From NCBI RefSeq assembly GCF_002917095.1, contig NZ_PQGA01000015.1:1-64000 (forward strand): a stretch of 64,000 nt of DNA. Direction: 5' to 3'. A program made the position numbers and the translations under genes. Of this stretch, positions 16,465 through 25,025 are shown piece after piece (position 1 is the first letter of the stretch; each line of letters begins with the position of its first letter). The notes under the pieces were generated by a model. That model searched no databases. It was not told the origin of the DNA and saw nothing but the letters and a program-made list of their open reading frames with translations. This DNA is from Paraburkholderia eburnea (GTDB taxonomy: Bacteria; Pseudomonadota; Gammaproteobacteria; Burkholderiales; Burkholderiaceae).

Positions 16465-18051
16465 ATGAAACGCAGAATGTTTTTGTCCGGCGTGCTGGGC
16501 GCCGCTACCGCTTCGCTGTTCGCGCGCGCGTCGTTGGCCGGGGAGTCCGGCGATGGCATGTCGGGAATGCCTGGCATGGCTGATATGACGCACGCTCCGG
16601 CGCCCGCGCCACTCGCACCACTCGCGGCGGTTGACGCGTTGGCCGCTGGCGCACCGCTCGCCAACTTGCGTACGCTCGCCAACGAAAGCCGCGAAGCGGG
16701 TGTATTTCGCGCAACATTGATCGCGCAACCCGCCGCGCATGCGTTGCTCGCGGACACGCCGCCCACCACCTTCTGGCAGTACGACTCAGGCGCAGCGAAT
16801 AACGACGGTCCCATGATCGGTCCGCTGATCGACGTGCGCGAGGGCGATCGCGTCGAGATCCGCTTCGTCAACCGCCTCGCGCAGCCCACGACGATTCACT
16901 GGCACGGTCTGCCCGTGCCGCCCGATCAGGACGGCAATCCGGCGAATCCGATCGCGCCGGGCGCCATGCATGTCTATCGCTTCACCTTGCCGAAGGGCAG
17001 TGCGGGCACCTACTGGTATCACCCGCATCCACACATGCAGACGGCGGAGCAGGTGTTTCGCGGGTTGGCGGGGCCGATTGTCGTGCGGTCCGCCGACGAT
17101 CCGCTCGCGGACTGGCCCGAGCGCCATCTGTTCGTCTCGGACCTGAAGCTTGCCGCCGACGGCACGATCGCGGCCAATAGCATGATGGACTGGATGAACG
17201 GCCGCGAAGGCCAGTTCGTGCTCGTGAACGGCGCACGCGAACCGCGTATCGGGATCGTGCGCGACGAGCGCTGGCGCGTCTGGAACGGCTGCAACGCGCG
17301 CTATCTGCTGCTGGCGTTCGACGACGGCCGCGCGTTCGCCCAGGTGGGGACCGATGGCGGCTTGCTGGGCGCGCCGCGCGAGGGTCTGACGTCGTTGTTG
17401 CTGGCGCCGGGCGAGCGCGTTGAGCTGATCGTGCGCGCGGGGCAGGGCGCGTCGTCGGCGCGTCTGCTCGCGGCGCAGTACGACCGCCGCAAGATGGCGA
17501 TGACGCACGGCAGCTTGCCGCCTACGCCGATGGCGACGCTGGCCCAGGTGGCATTCGCGCCGCAGGCAGCGTTCGCAGGCAAAGCGCTGCCTGCTCAGCT
17601 GCGGCCGATCGCGCCGCTCGTGCCATCGAATGTCAAAAAATCCGTCGTGTTCGGCGAGGCGATGGACATGCACGCGATGCACCAGCCGGGTGCATCGCAG
17701 CGCCGAATGCCCCAAGGTATGCACTTCATGATCAACGGCGAGTCATACGACCCCGCGCGCATCACGCTCACGAGCCGTCGTAATGAAGTCGAACAGTGGA
17801 CGATTGCGAACCAGACGGATATGGATCATCCCTTCCATCTGCACGGTACGCAGTTTCAGGTGCTTGCGCGCGAGTCGGGCGGCAATCGCATCGACGAGAC
17901 CGTGCTCGCATGGCGCGACACGGTCAACGTGAAGCCCGGGGAAAGCGTGCATCTCGCGACCGTTCAGCATGAAGCGGGTGATCGCATGTTCCATTGCCAC
18001 ATCCTCGAACATGAGGATCTCGGCATGATGGGCACGCTGCGTGTCACGTAA
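16465..18051 (+). CDS. Multicopper oxidase, CopA/CueO-like
   Basis: This 528-residue enzyme probably oxidises Cu(I) or phenolic substrates in the periplasm. The start at ATG 16465 has GAGGA ahead of it and gives a twin-arginine-like signal (MKRRMFLSGVLGAATAS). A short Met/His patch GMSGMPGMADMTH follows. Copper motifs are complete: HWHGLP at 145-150, YHPHPH near 185-190, HPFHLHG near 455 and MFHCHILEHEDLGMM near 508-522, giving ligands for types 1, 2 and 3 copper. A Met/His segment (MDMHAMHQ) occurs near residue 395. The nearby Cys-rich exported protein supports a copper tolerance role. Confidence 0.9.
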   Translation: MKRRMFLSGVLGAATASLFARASLAGESGDGMSGMPGMADMTHAPAPAPLAPLAAVDALAAGAPLANLRTLANESREAGVFRATLIAQPAAHALLADTPPTTFWQYDSGAANNDGPMIGPLIDVREGDRVEIRFVNRLAQPTTIHWHGLPVPPDQDGNPANPIAPGAMHVYRFTLPKGSAGTYWYHPHPHMQTAEQVFRGLAGPIVVRSADDPLADWPERHLFVSDLKLAADGTIAANSMMDWMNGREGQFVLVNGAREPRIGIVRDERWRVWNGCNARYLLLAFDDGRAFAQVGTDGGLLGAPREGLTSLLLAPGERVELIVRAGQGASSARLLAAQYDRRKMAMTHGSLPPTPMATLAQVAFAPQAAFAGKALPAQLRPIAPLVPSNVKKSVVFGEAMDMHAMHQPGASQRRMPQGMHFMINGESYDPARITLTSRRNEVEQWTIANQTDMDHPFHLHGTQFQVLARESGGNRIDETVLAWRDTVNVKPGESVHLATVQHEAGDRMFHCHILEHEDLGMMGTLRVT

Positions 18052-18208
18052 CTTGTTTTATCTCGCGTGCGCTACCACGCACGAATGAAAACAATGTGAA
18101 TAATTGTGGCGATTGTGCAAAGCATTCCAGGTGTTTTATTCAAATCATCTGGCGTGCAATGACACAGAAATAACGCCGCAAAAGCGCGCGCCTAAAAAGC
18201 ATTCAGAC

Positions 18209-18237
18209 AAAAAAGAAACCCGGCCGAAGCCGGGTTC
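18209..18237 (-). terminator. Intrinsic terminator after the cold-shock gene
   Basis: Arms AACCCGGC (18218-18225) and GCCGGGTT (18230-18237) with a CGAA loop are followed on the minus strand by TTTCTTTTTTG. It lies about 24 bases after the csp stop. Confidence 0.85.
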
Positions 18238-18260
18238 CCAAGGTACGGGTACCGAACGTA

Positions 18261-18467
18261 TCAGGCCGCTGCCTGAATGTTCGATGCCTGTTTACCCTTC
18301 GGGCCTTGCACGACCTCGAAGCTCACCTTCTGACCTTCTTTGAGGGTCTTGAAACCATTCATCTGAATGGCCGAAAAGTGAGCGAACAGATCCTCGCCGC
18401 CTTCATCCGGCGTGATGAACCCGAAACCCTTCGCGTCGTTGAACCACTTGACCGTACCGGTTGCCAT
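18261..18467 (-). CDS. Cold-shock domain protein (CspA family)
   Basis: This 68-residue single-domain protein binds single-stranded RNA and DNA. The RNP1 motif KGFGFI and RNP2 DLFAHFS are intact within the usual opening MATGTVKWFNDAKGFGFI. Length is typical. AGGGGA stands before the ATG. A consensus-like promoter lies about 145 bases upstream, leaving a long AT-rich 5' untranslated leader, as is usual for cold-inducible csp genes. Whether this copy is cold-induced cannot be told. Confidence 0.93.
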   Translation of the reverse strand: MATGTVKWFNDAKGFGFITPDEGGEDLFAHFSAIQMNGFKTLKEGQKVSFEVVQGPKGKQASNIQAAA

Positions 18468-18609
18468 ACCAACTTCCCCTGTAACTCATGTCACTACCAC
18501 GAGCAGTTCGAAAAGCTAAACGATCGCGGAGTGCGATCGCCCCCTCCTCACAAGCTCACCAACGGCATTTTTTCGAAAATTAAAGGCGGTTGAAAAAAGT
18601 GCCAGCTTG

Positions 18610-18638
18610 ATTGTTGAGGCTCTTTATTCTGGTGTCAA
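18610..18638 (-). promoter_or_regulatory. Candidate sigma-70 promoter of the cold-shock gene
   Basis: On the minus strand: -35 TTGACA (18633-18638), 17-base spacer, -10 AACAAT (18610-18615). The perfect -35 and ideal spacing support it. The predicted leader is about 135 bases long. Confidence 0.6.
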
Positions 18639-18639
18639 G

Positions 18640-19215
18640 AATATTTTGAGACGTTCCCGGACGCGTTGTAAAGATCGCATTTCCAGGGTTTTTCCGGCTT
18701 TTCTAGCGGGCTTTGCTGCTGCGCCTGGTGCGTGCCTTAGTGAGTGCCTTGGTGAGTTCAATACGCAGTGAGTTGGCGCCTGGTGCATCGGGTTCGCTTT
18801 TTGTCCCTACGCGCCCAAAGGGGTTGCACGGCTCATCTTGAAAAGTCGCATAATCGACTCACATGGGAAGCACGGCGGGAGCGGGCGTTAGCGCAGCGGA
18901 AAGCGTCGTTCAGGCAGACATCGGGCGCACGATGGCATGGAAACTGTTTGCAAGCGTGCGCAGGCCGACAAAGCGTGCCTGAATGGCCCGAGGGCGCTGC
19001 CCACGCGAGCGCGCAGGTTGTGCGATACTCGATTCGACGGTGGCCCGAAAGCTGCTGGCAGGAAGAATCGAACCGGCCCCGCAGCCGGGCGCCCACGCAA
19101 GTCGCGGTCAGGGCGAAGTTGATCGAGCCCGGAACGGGAAAGGCGCAGGGATTGCCCGTTGATGTCGGGGCGCCGGAGCCAGCTTCACCGAACGGCCGGT
19201 CGGGTTTCGGCAGGA
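18640..19215. other. Intergenic region between csp and clpS
   Basis: About 575 bases contain no convincing gene. A 190-codon open frame on the plus strand runs through into clpS in another frame and has no family resemblance or ribosome-binding site. No strong hairpin, tRNA or repeat was recognised. Confidence 0.5.
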
Positions 19216-19243
19216 TTGCGGGCCTGTCCGAGTTGTTTAGAAT
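19216..19243 (+). promoter_or_regulatory. Candidate promoter of clpSA, very close to the start codon
   Basis: -35 TTGCGG (19216-19221), 16-base spacer, -10 TAGAAT (19238-19243). The start codon of clpS is only six bases after the -10, so a transcript from here would be leaderless. The in-frame triplet at 19238 is TAG, which rules out an upstream start. Confidence 0.5.
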
Positions 19244-19249
19244 GGGTGT

Positions 19250-19564
19250 ATGGCGATTATCCCGGACAAGCAGGATTCAACCGTACTGGAGCGGCAGGAG
19301 CAAAAGGTCAAACCGCCCTCCATGTACAAGGTCGTGCTGATGAACGACGACTACACGCCGATGGAATTCGTCGTGATGGTCGTGCAGGAGTATTTCAATA
19401 AAGACCGCGAGACCGCAACGCAGATCATGTTGAAGGTCCATCGCGAGGGCAGGGGTGTTTGTGGGGTCTATACGCGGGACATCGCGTCGACCAAAGTTGA
19501 GCAAGTCGTTACCCACGCACGGCAGGCCGGGCATCCGCTGCAGTGTGTGATGGAGGAAGCATGA
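19250..19564 (+). CDS. clpS: ATP-dependent Clp protease adaptor ClpS
   Basis: This 104-residue adaptor delivers N-degron substrates to ClpA. It carries the family core YKVVLMNDDYTPMEFVV with the Asp pair and Met that line the N-end pocket, followed by QIMLKVHREGRGVCGVYTRDIASTK. The disordered N terminus that enters ClpA is about 20 residues long, as usual. No Shine-Dalgarno sequence precedes ATG 19250. Its stop overlaps the clpA start (ATGA), so the two are translationally coupled. Confidence 0.95.
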   Translation: MAIIPDKQDSTVLERQEQKVKPPSMYKVVLMNDDYTPMEFVVMVVQEYFNKDRETATQIMLKVHREGRGVCGVYTRDIASTKVEQVVTHARQAGHPLQCVMEEA

Positions 19565-21852
19565 TTGCCCAGGAACTGGAAGTCAGCCTGCACATGGCGT
19601 TCATGGAAGCACGTCAGGCGCGGCATGAGTTCATCACGGTCGAACACCTTTTGCTGGCGCTGTTGGATAACCCGACAGCAGCGGAAGTGCTGCGAGCGTG
19701 CGCCGCGAATATCGAAGACCTGCGACAGAACCTGCGCAACTTCATTCACGACAACACCCCTACGGTGCCGGGAACGGACGACGTCGACACACAGCCGACG
19801 CTCGGGTTCCAGCGCGTGATCCAGCGCGCGATCATGCACGTCCAGTCCACTTCCAACGGCAAGAAGGAAGTGACCGGTGCGAACGTGCTGGTCGCGATCT
19901 TCGGCGAGAAGGACTCGCACGCGGTGTACTACCTGCAACAGCAGGGCGTCACGCGTCTGGACGTCGTGAACTTCATTTCGCATGGCATTGCGAAGACCGG
20001 CAGCGGCGAAGCCGCCAAGTCGAGCGACGCCAGCGCGGAAGCGGAAGACGCCGCAGGCCAGAAGGAAACCCCGCTCGCCCAGTTCACGCAGAACCTGAAC
20101 CAGATGGCGAAGGATGGCCGCATCGATCCGCTGATCGGGCGCGAATCCGAAGTCGAGCGCGTGGTGCAGGTGCTGTGCCGCCGCCGCAAGAACAATCCGC
20201 TGCTCGTGGGTGAAGCCGGCGTGGGCAAGACCGCGATCGCGGAAGGCCTCGCCTGGCGCATCACGCGCGGCGAAGTGCCGGACATCCTGGCCGACGCGCA
20301 GGTGTACTCGCTCGACATGGGCGCGCTGCTCGCGGGCACGAAGTACCGCGGCGACTTCGAGCAACGTCTGAAGACGGTGCTCAAGGAGCTTAAGGAACGT
20401 CCGCACGCGATTCTCTTCATCGACGAAATTCATACGCTGATCGGCGCGGGCGCGGCATCGGGCGGCACGCTCGACGCGTCGAACCTGCTCAAGCCTGCGC
20501 TTTCGTCGGGCACGCTCAAGTGCATTGGTGCCACGACTTTCACGGAATATCGCGGGATCTTCGAAAAAGACGCTGCCTTGTCGCGGCGCTTCCAGAAGGT
20601 CGACGTGATCGAGCCGACCGTCGAGCAAACCGTCGCGATCCTGCGCGGCCTGAAGTCGCGCTTCGAAGAGCACCACGGCGTGAAGTATTCGTCGGGCGCG
20701 CTCAACGCGGCGGCTGAACTGTCGGCGCGTTTCATCACGGATCGGCACTTGCCCGACAAGGCGATCGACGTAATCGACGAAGCGGGTGCCGCGCAACGCA
20801 TCCTGCCGAAGTCGAAGCAGAAGAAGACCATCGGCAAGAGCGAGATCGAAGAGATCATCTCGAAGATCGCGCGCGTGCCGGCGCAAAGCGTGTCGCAGGA
20901 CGATCGCAGCAAGCTGCAGACGCTCGACCGCGATCTGAAGGCCGTGGTGTTTGGCCAGGACCCGGCAATCGACGCGCTGTCGGCGGCGATCAAGATGGCG
21001 CGTGCGGGTCTGGGCAAGACGGACAAGCCAATCGGCTCGTTCCTGTTCTCCGGTCCTACGGGCGTCGGCAAGACCGAAGTGGCGCGTCAGCTCGCGTTCA
21101 CGCTTGGTATCGAGCTGATCCGCTTCGACATGTCCGAGTACATGGAGCGTCATGCGGTGAGCCGTCTGATCGGCGCGCCGCCGGGCTATGTCGGCTTCGA
21201 CCAGGGCGGTCTGCTCACCGAAGCCGTCACCAAGAAGCCGCATTGCGTGCTGCTGCTCGACGAAATCGAGAAGGCGCATCCGGATATATTCAACGTGCTG
21301 CTGCAGGTGATGGACCACGGCACGCTGACGGACAACAACGGCCGCAAGGCGGATTTCCGCAACGTCATCATCATCATGACGACGAATGCGGGCGCCGACA
21401 CGATGAACAAGTCCACGATCGGTTTCACGACGCGCCGCGAACAAGGCGACGAAATGGCCGATATCAAGCGCCTGTTCACGCCGGAGTTCCGTAACCGTCT
21501 GGATTCGACGATCAGCTTCCGTGCGCTCGATGAGGAAATCATCATGCGCGTGGTCGACAAGTTCCTCATGCAACTGGAAGACCAGTTGCACGAGAAGAAG
21601 GTCGATGCGCTGTTCACCGATGCGCTGCGCAAGCATCTGGCCAAGCACGGCTTCGACCCGCTCATGGGCGCGCGGCCGATGCAACGCCTGATCCAGGACA
21701 CGATCCGCCGTGCGCTCGCCGACGAACTGCTGTTCGGCAAGCTCCTGAACGGCGGCCGCGTGACCGTGGATGTCGATGCGGAAGACAAGGTGCTGCTCAC
21801 GTTCGACGAGCAACCGGCGACACGGCCGCCGGAGGCGGTCGAAGTAGAATAA
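19561..21852 (+). CDS. clpA: ATP-dependent Clp protease ATP-binding subunit ClpA
   Basis: This 763-residue AAA+ unfoldase feeds proteins into ClpP. The N domain (residues 1-145) binds ClpS. AAA domain 1 has Walker A GEAGVGKT and Walker B AILFIDEIH. Domain 2 has GPTGVGKT, VLLLDEIEKAHPD and the sensor segment FTPEFRNRLD. The ClpP-binding tripeptide loop IGF is visible in KSTIGFTTRRE. ATG 19561 is chosen from the overlap with clpS. An intrinsic terminator follows the stop. Length is the same as in other proteobacteria. Confidence 0.96.
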   Translation: MIAQELEVSLHMAFMEARQARHEFITVEHLLLALLDNPTAAEVLRACAANIEDLRQNLRNFIHDNTPTVPGTDDVDTQPTLGFQRVIQRAIMHVQSTSNGKKEVTGANVLVAIFGEKDSHAVYYLQQQGVTRLDVVNFISHGIAKTGSGEAAKSSDASAEAEDAAGQKETPLAQFTQNLNQMAKDGRIDPLIGRESEVERVVQVLCRRRKNNPLLVGEAGVGKTAIAEGLAWRITRGEVPDILADAQVYSLDMGALLAGTKYRGDFEQRLKTVLKELKERPHAILFIDEIHTLIGAGAASGGTLDASNLLKPALSSGTLKCIGATTFTEYRGIFEKDAALSRRFQKVDVIEPTVEQTVAILRGLKSRFEEHHGVKYSSGALNAAAELSARFITDRHLPDKAIDVIDEAGAAQRILPKSKQKKTIGKSEIEEIISKIARVPAQSVSQDDRSKLQTLDRDLKAVVFGQDPAIDALSAAIKMARAGLGKTDKPIGSFLFSGPTGVGKTEVARQLAFTLGIELIRFDMSEYMERHAVSRLIGAPPGYVGFDQGGLLTEAVTKKPHCVLLLDEIEKAHPDIFNVLLQVMDHGTLTDNNGRKADFRNVIIIMTTNAGADTMNKSTIGFTTRREQGDEMADIKRLFTPEFRNRLDSTISFRALDEEIIMRVVDKFLMQLEDQLHEKKVDALFTDALRKHLAKHGFDPLMGARPMQRLIQDTIRRALADELLFGKLLNGGRVTVDVDAEDKVLLTFDEQPATRPPEAVEVE

Positions 21853-21877
21853 GCGGTTTCCGCTTCAGGTCAGCCGG

Positions 21878-21914
21878 AACGGCGCGGACTTCACGGTCCG
21901 CGCCGTTTTGTTTT
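21878..21914 (+). terminator. Intrinsic terminator after clpA
   Basis: Arms AACGGCGCGGAC (21878-21889) and GTCCGCGCCGTT (21896-21907) form 12 perfect pairs, followed by TTTTGTTTT. Confidence 0.92.
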
Positions 21915-21990
21915 CTGTGCGCAAGTTCGGCGAACGGCGTCGAACTTGCGCGCATCGTAGGCGTCAGGCCGCATGCCGTAGAGGGTGAAG

Positions 21991-23397
21991 GTGAGTTCAG
22001 ATAAAAAGAGTGCGTTCGATTCCATCGTCGAGCGCGAACGCGGCCTGCGCCGCGGGCTGTCCGCGGGTCAGATGACCATGATCGCCATCGGCGGCGCGGT
22101 CGGCACGGGCCTGTTTCTCGGCAGCGGTTTCGCCATCGGCTTTGCCGGTCCGGGCGTGCTGATTTCCTACGCGATCGGCGCGCTGATCGCCTTGCTGCTG
22201 ATGGGCGCGCTCGCCGAAATGACGGTCGCGCATCCCACCTCGGGTTCGTTCGGCGCTTACGCCGAGCATTACATCGGGCCGCTAGCGGGTTTTCTCGTGC
22301 GCTATGCGTACTGGTCGGCCTACGTGCTGGCGGTCGGCACCGAAGTGTCGGCCATCGCCGTGTACATGAAGTTCTGGTTCCCGCATGTGCCGGGGCTGTA
22401 CTGGGTCGTGGGCTTTTCGGCGGCGCTGATCGTCGTGAACGCGATGAGCGTGCGTGCCTACGGCAGCATCGAATACCTCTTCTCCAGCCTCAAGATCGCC
22501 GCGATCGTGGCCTTCATCGTGCTCGGCGCGTGGTTCGTCTGGCATGCGCCGGCGGATTCGGGCGTGGGTGTGGCGAATTACACGTCGCATGGCGGCTGGC
22601 TGCCCAAGGGCTGGTGGGGCGTGTGGGTGGGCACGATCGTGTCGCTGTTCAGCTATCTGGGGCTGGAAACCATCGCCGTGGCCGCCGCCGAAGCGCAGGA
22701 CCCGCAGCGCGCCGTCACGCGTGCGTTCCGCGCCACCATCGTGCGCCTCGTGCTGTTCTATCTGCTCACGCTGGCGCTGATGCTCGCCATTGTCCCGTGG
22801 ACCGAGGCGGGCGGCAACGAAAGCCCGTTCGTGAAGGTGATGGCCGAAACCGGCGTGCCCTACGCGGCGGGCGCGATCAACTTCATCGTGCTGGTGGCCG
22901 CGCTCTCGGCGATGAACAGCCAGCTCTACATCACCACGCGCATGATGTTCAGCCTTTCGCGCGCGGGCTATGCGCCCGCCGCGTTCGGCCGCCTCACGCG
23001 CCAGGGCGTGCCGACGGCGGCGCTGTCGCTCTCGACGATCGGCATCGCGGTGTCGGCCGTGCTCAACGCGCTTTGGCCGCAGACGGCGTTCACGCTGATG
23101 ATGTCGATCGCCATGTTCGGCGCGATGTTCACGTGGCTCATGATCTTCGTCACGCAGATTTTCTTCCGCGTGAAGAACACGGGCGAGCCGCTGAAATTCC
23201 GTATGTGGGGCTTTCCGTTCACGAGCGTGCTGGGCGCGCTCTTGATGCTGGGGATTCTGGCCGGCACCGCATTCACGCGCGAATTCCGCATGACGCTTGC
23301 ATACGGTGTGGCCTTCCTCGTGGTGCTGACGATCGTGTATCTGCTCTGGTATCGGCGGCGTCATGAAGTTGCGGCCGCAACGAACGCCGCGCAGTAA
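21991..23397 (+). CDS. Amino acid permease, APC superfamily
   Basis: This 468-residue inner-membrane transporter imports an amino acid by proton symport. The hallmark GAVGTGLFLGSGFAI at the first helix (unwound GxGTG substrate site) is present, with about 12 hydrophobic segments in the AAT/GabP/ProY pattern. The helix 6 region FSYLGLETIAVAAAEAQDPQRAV, with the family Glu and Pro, is clear. GTG 21991 is preferred over GTG 21985 because GAGGG then sits at a proper distance. Substrate could be proline, GABA, histidine or an aromatic; sequence alone does not decide. Confidence 0.88.
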   Translation: MSSDKKSAFDSIVERERGLRRGLSAGQMTMIAIGGAVGTGLFLGSGFAIGFAGPGVLISYAIGALIALLLMGALAEMTVAHPTSGSFGAYAEHYIGPLAGFLVRYAYWSAYVLAVGTEVSAIAVYMKFWFPHVPGLYWVVGFSAALIVVNAMSVRAYGSIEYLFSSLKIAAIVAFIVLGAWFVWHAPADSGVGVANYTSHGGWLPKGWWGVWVGTIVSLFSYLGLETIAVAAAEAQDPQRAVTRAFRATIVRLVLFYLLTLALMLAIVPWTEAGGNESPFVKVMAETGVPYAAGAINFIVLVAALSAMNSQLYITTRMMFSLSRAGYAPAAFGRLTRQGVPTAALSLSTIGIAVSAVLNALWPQTAFTLMMSIAMFGAMFTWLMIFVTQIFFRVKNTGEPLKFRMWGFPFTSVLGALLMLGILAGTAFTREFRMTLAYGVAFLVVLTIVYLLWYRRRHEVAAATNAAQ

Positions 23398-23413
23398 AGG
23401 CCGGCAGCCAGAA

Positions 23414-23447
23414 GCAAAAAAGCACGCCTTCGAGCGTGCTTTTTTGC
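23414..23447. terminator. Bidirectional intrinsic terminator between the permease and dut
   Basis: GCAAAAAAGCACGC and GCGTGCTTTTTTGC pair perfectly around a CTTCGA loop. T-runs occur on both strands, serving the convergent permease and dut genes. Confidence 0.93.
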
Positions 23448-23468
23448 GGCTGCCGGAAAGCGTGAAGC

Positions 23469-23915
23469 TCAGTGCTTGCCGGTGCTGCCGAAGCCGCCTT
23501 CGCCGCGTTCGCTCGCTTCGAAGTCATCGACGATATTGAACTGCGCCTGCACGACCGGCACGATCACGAGCTGCGCGAGACGCTCCAGCGGGTTCAGCGT
23601 GAAGGTGGTGTGGCCGCGGTTCCAGGTGGAGATCATCAGTTCGCCCTGGTAATCCGAGTCGATCAGGCCGACCAGGTTGCCGAGCACGATGCCGTGCTTG
23701 TGGCCAAGACCCGAGCGCGGCAGGATCAGCGCGGCGTAGCCCGGATCGGCGAGGTGGATCGCGAGGCCCGTCGGGATCAGCTTCGTTTCGCCCGGTTCGA
23801 GCGTGACCGGCGCGTCGAGGCACGCGCGCAGGTCGAGGCCCGCGCTGCCCGGCGTGGCGTAGTGGGGCAACTGGTCGCGCATGCGGTCGTTGAGGATCTT
23901 GATGTCGATTTTCAT
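23469..23915 (-). CDS. dut: Deoxyuridine 5'-triphosphate nucleotidohydrolase (dUTPase)
   Basis: This 148-residue trimeric enzyme hydrolyses dUTP to dUMP, keeping uracil out of DNA. All five motifs are seen: PGSAGLDLRA (1), LPRSGLGHKHGI (2), GNLVGLIDSDYQGEL (3, with the catalytic Asp), ERLAQLVIVPV (4) and GEGGFGSTG (5, the C-terminal lid). Length is standard. It is the last gene of a minus-strand run that begins with ribF. Confidence 0.96.
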   Translation of the reverse strand: MKIDIKILNDRMRDQLPHYATPGSAGLDLRACLDAPVTLEPGETKLIPTGLAIHLADPGYAALILPRSGLGHKHGIVLGNLVGLIDSDYQGELMISTWNRGHTTFTLNPLERLAQLVIVPVVQAQFNIVDDFEASERGEGGFGSTGKH

Positions 23916-23959
23916 GAGGTAAGCGGTTAGGTCGGTTTGATCGAGGCAGCTTGGGTCAC

Positions 23960-24964
23960 TCAGGCGCGGGGTAACTCAAACGCCTCGGCGAGCAATTCGT
24001 ACGAGCGCAGGCGCGCCTTGTAGCTGCCCGCGACGGTGAGCACGACGAGTTCGTCGGCGCCAAAACGCTCTTGCAGCGCGTGCAGGCGTTCCGTGACGCT
24101 CTCGGGCGTGCCGATGATGCTGCGCGGCTTCTCGCGGTCAATCACGATCTGCTCGCGCTCGCCGTATTCCTGCGCGCGGCCTTGTTCGAGGCTCGGAATT
24201 GGCGCGTTCAGGCCGTAGGCCATCTGCACGCGGCGCAGATCGACGGCTTTTTCCAGGTCGGCGGCTTCGGCTTCGGTATCGGCGCAGATCGCGAACACCG
24301 CGCAGGCCAGATACGGCTTCGCTTCATGGCCCGGCTGGAAGCGCTCGCGATAGGCGTTCGCCACCAGATGACCGAAGTGCGCGTTGATGAAATGCGCGAA
24401 CGTGAAGCGCAAGCCCAGTTGCGCGGCGAGGTCGCCGCCAAAGTCGCTGGAGCCCAGCACCCAGAGCTGCGGTCGCGTGGCGATCTGCGGTTGCAGCACG
24501 ACGCCGTGCGCGAGATGGCCGGACGCCAGCGTGCCGTCCATCAGGCCGACGAGATCCTGCACCTGCTGCGCGAACTGGTCGCCGCGATTGTAGGCGCCGG
24601 CCGCCACCGCTTGCGCGGTGCGCATGTCGCCGCCCGGCGCGCGGCCCACGCCCAGATCGACGCGGCCCGGAAAGAGCGCTTCGAGCATCATGAACTGCTC
24701 GGCGACCTTGAAGGGGCTGTAGTACGGCAGCATGATGCCGCCCGAGCCGATGCGGATGCGCTTCGTCACGCTGCCCAGGCGCGCGAGCAGGACTTCGGGG
24801 CAGGGGTTGCACACGCCCAGCAGGCCGTGGTGCTCGGCGCACCAGTAGCGCGTGTAGCCGAGGTCATCGGCCAGTTGCGCAAGCTCGATCGTGGCGGCGA
24901 TGGCGTCCGCCGCGCTATGCCCGGCGATCACGGGCGACTGGTCCAGTACGGAAAGCAGTGTCAT
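23960..24964 (-). CDS. LLM-class flavin-dependent oxidoreductase
   Basis: This 334-residue luciferase-like enzyme has the family start LSVLDQSPVIAG, then YWCAEHHGLLGVCNPCPEVLLARLG, RIRIGSGGIMLPYYSPFKVAEQF and VDLGVGRAPGGD. This is the MsnO8/YhbW-like branch, which uses reduced flavin. The physiological substrate is unknown; most such genes are annotated only to class. It lies between coaBC and dut on the same strand with about 45-60 base gaps, so cotranscription is likely. Confidence 0.88.
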   Translation of the reverse strand: MTLLSVLDQSPVIAGHSAADAIAATIELAQLADDLGYTRYWCAEHHGLLGVCNPCPEVLLARLGSVTKRIRIGSGGIMLPYYSPFKVAEQFMMLEALFPGRVDLGVGRAPGGDMRTAQAVAAGAYNRGDQFAQQVQDLVGLMDGTLASGHLAHGVVLQPQIATRPQLWVLGSSDFGGDLAAQLGLRFTFAHFINAHFGHLVANAYRERFQPGHEAKPYLACAVFAICADTEAEAADLEKAVDLRRVQMAYGLNAPIPSLEQGRAQEYGEREQIVIDREKPRSIIGTPESVTERLHALQERFGADELVVLTVAGSYKARLRSYELLAEAFELPRA

Positions 24965-25025
24965 GGCAGTACGGCTCCTTCAACTTCGTGTCCTGACTGA
25001 CGTGCGCGGCGCGTTGCCGCGCGTA

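Noticed and set aside
19066..19085. tRNA-like stretch GAATCGAACCGGC
   Set aside because: It matches only the T-loop of the tRNA-Leu complement; no acceptor, D or anticodon arms are present.
18768..19340. A 190-codon plus-strand frame before clpS
   Set aside because: It runs into clpS in another frame, has no ribosome-binding site or recognisable family, and its composition is that of a chance GC-rich frame.
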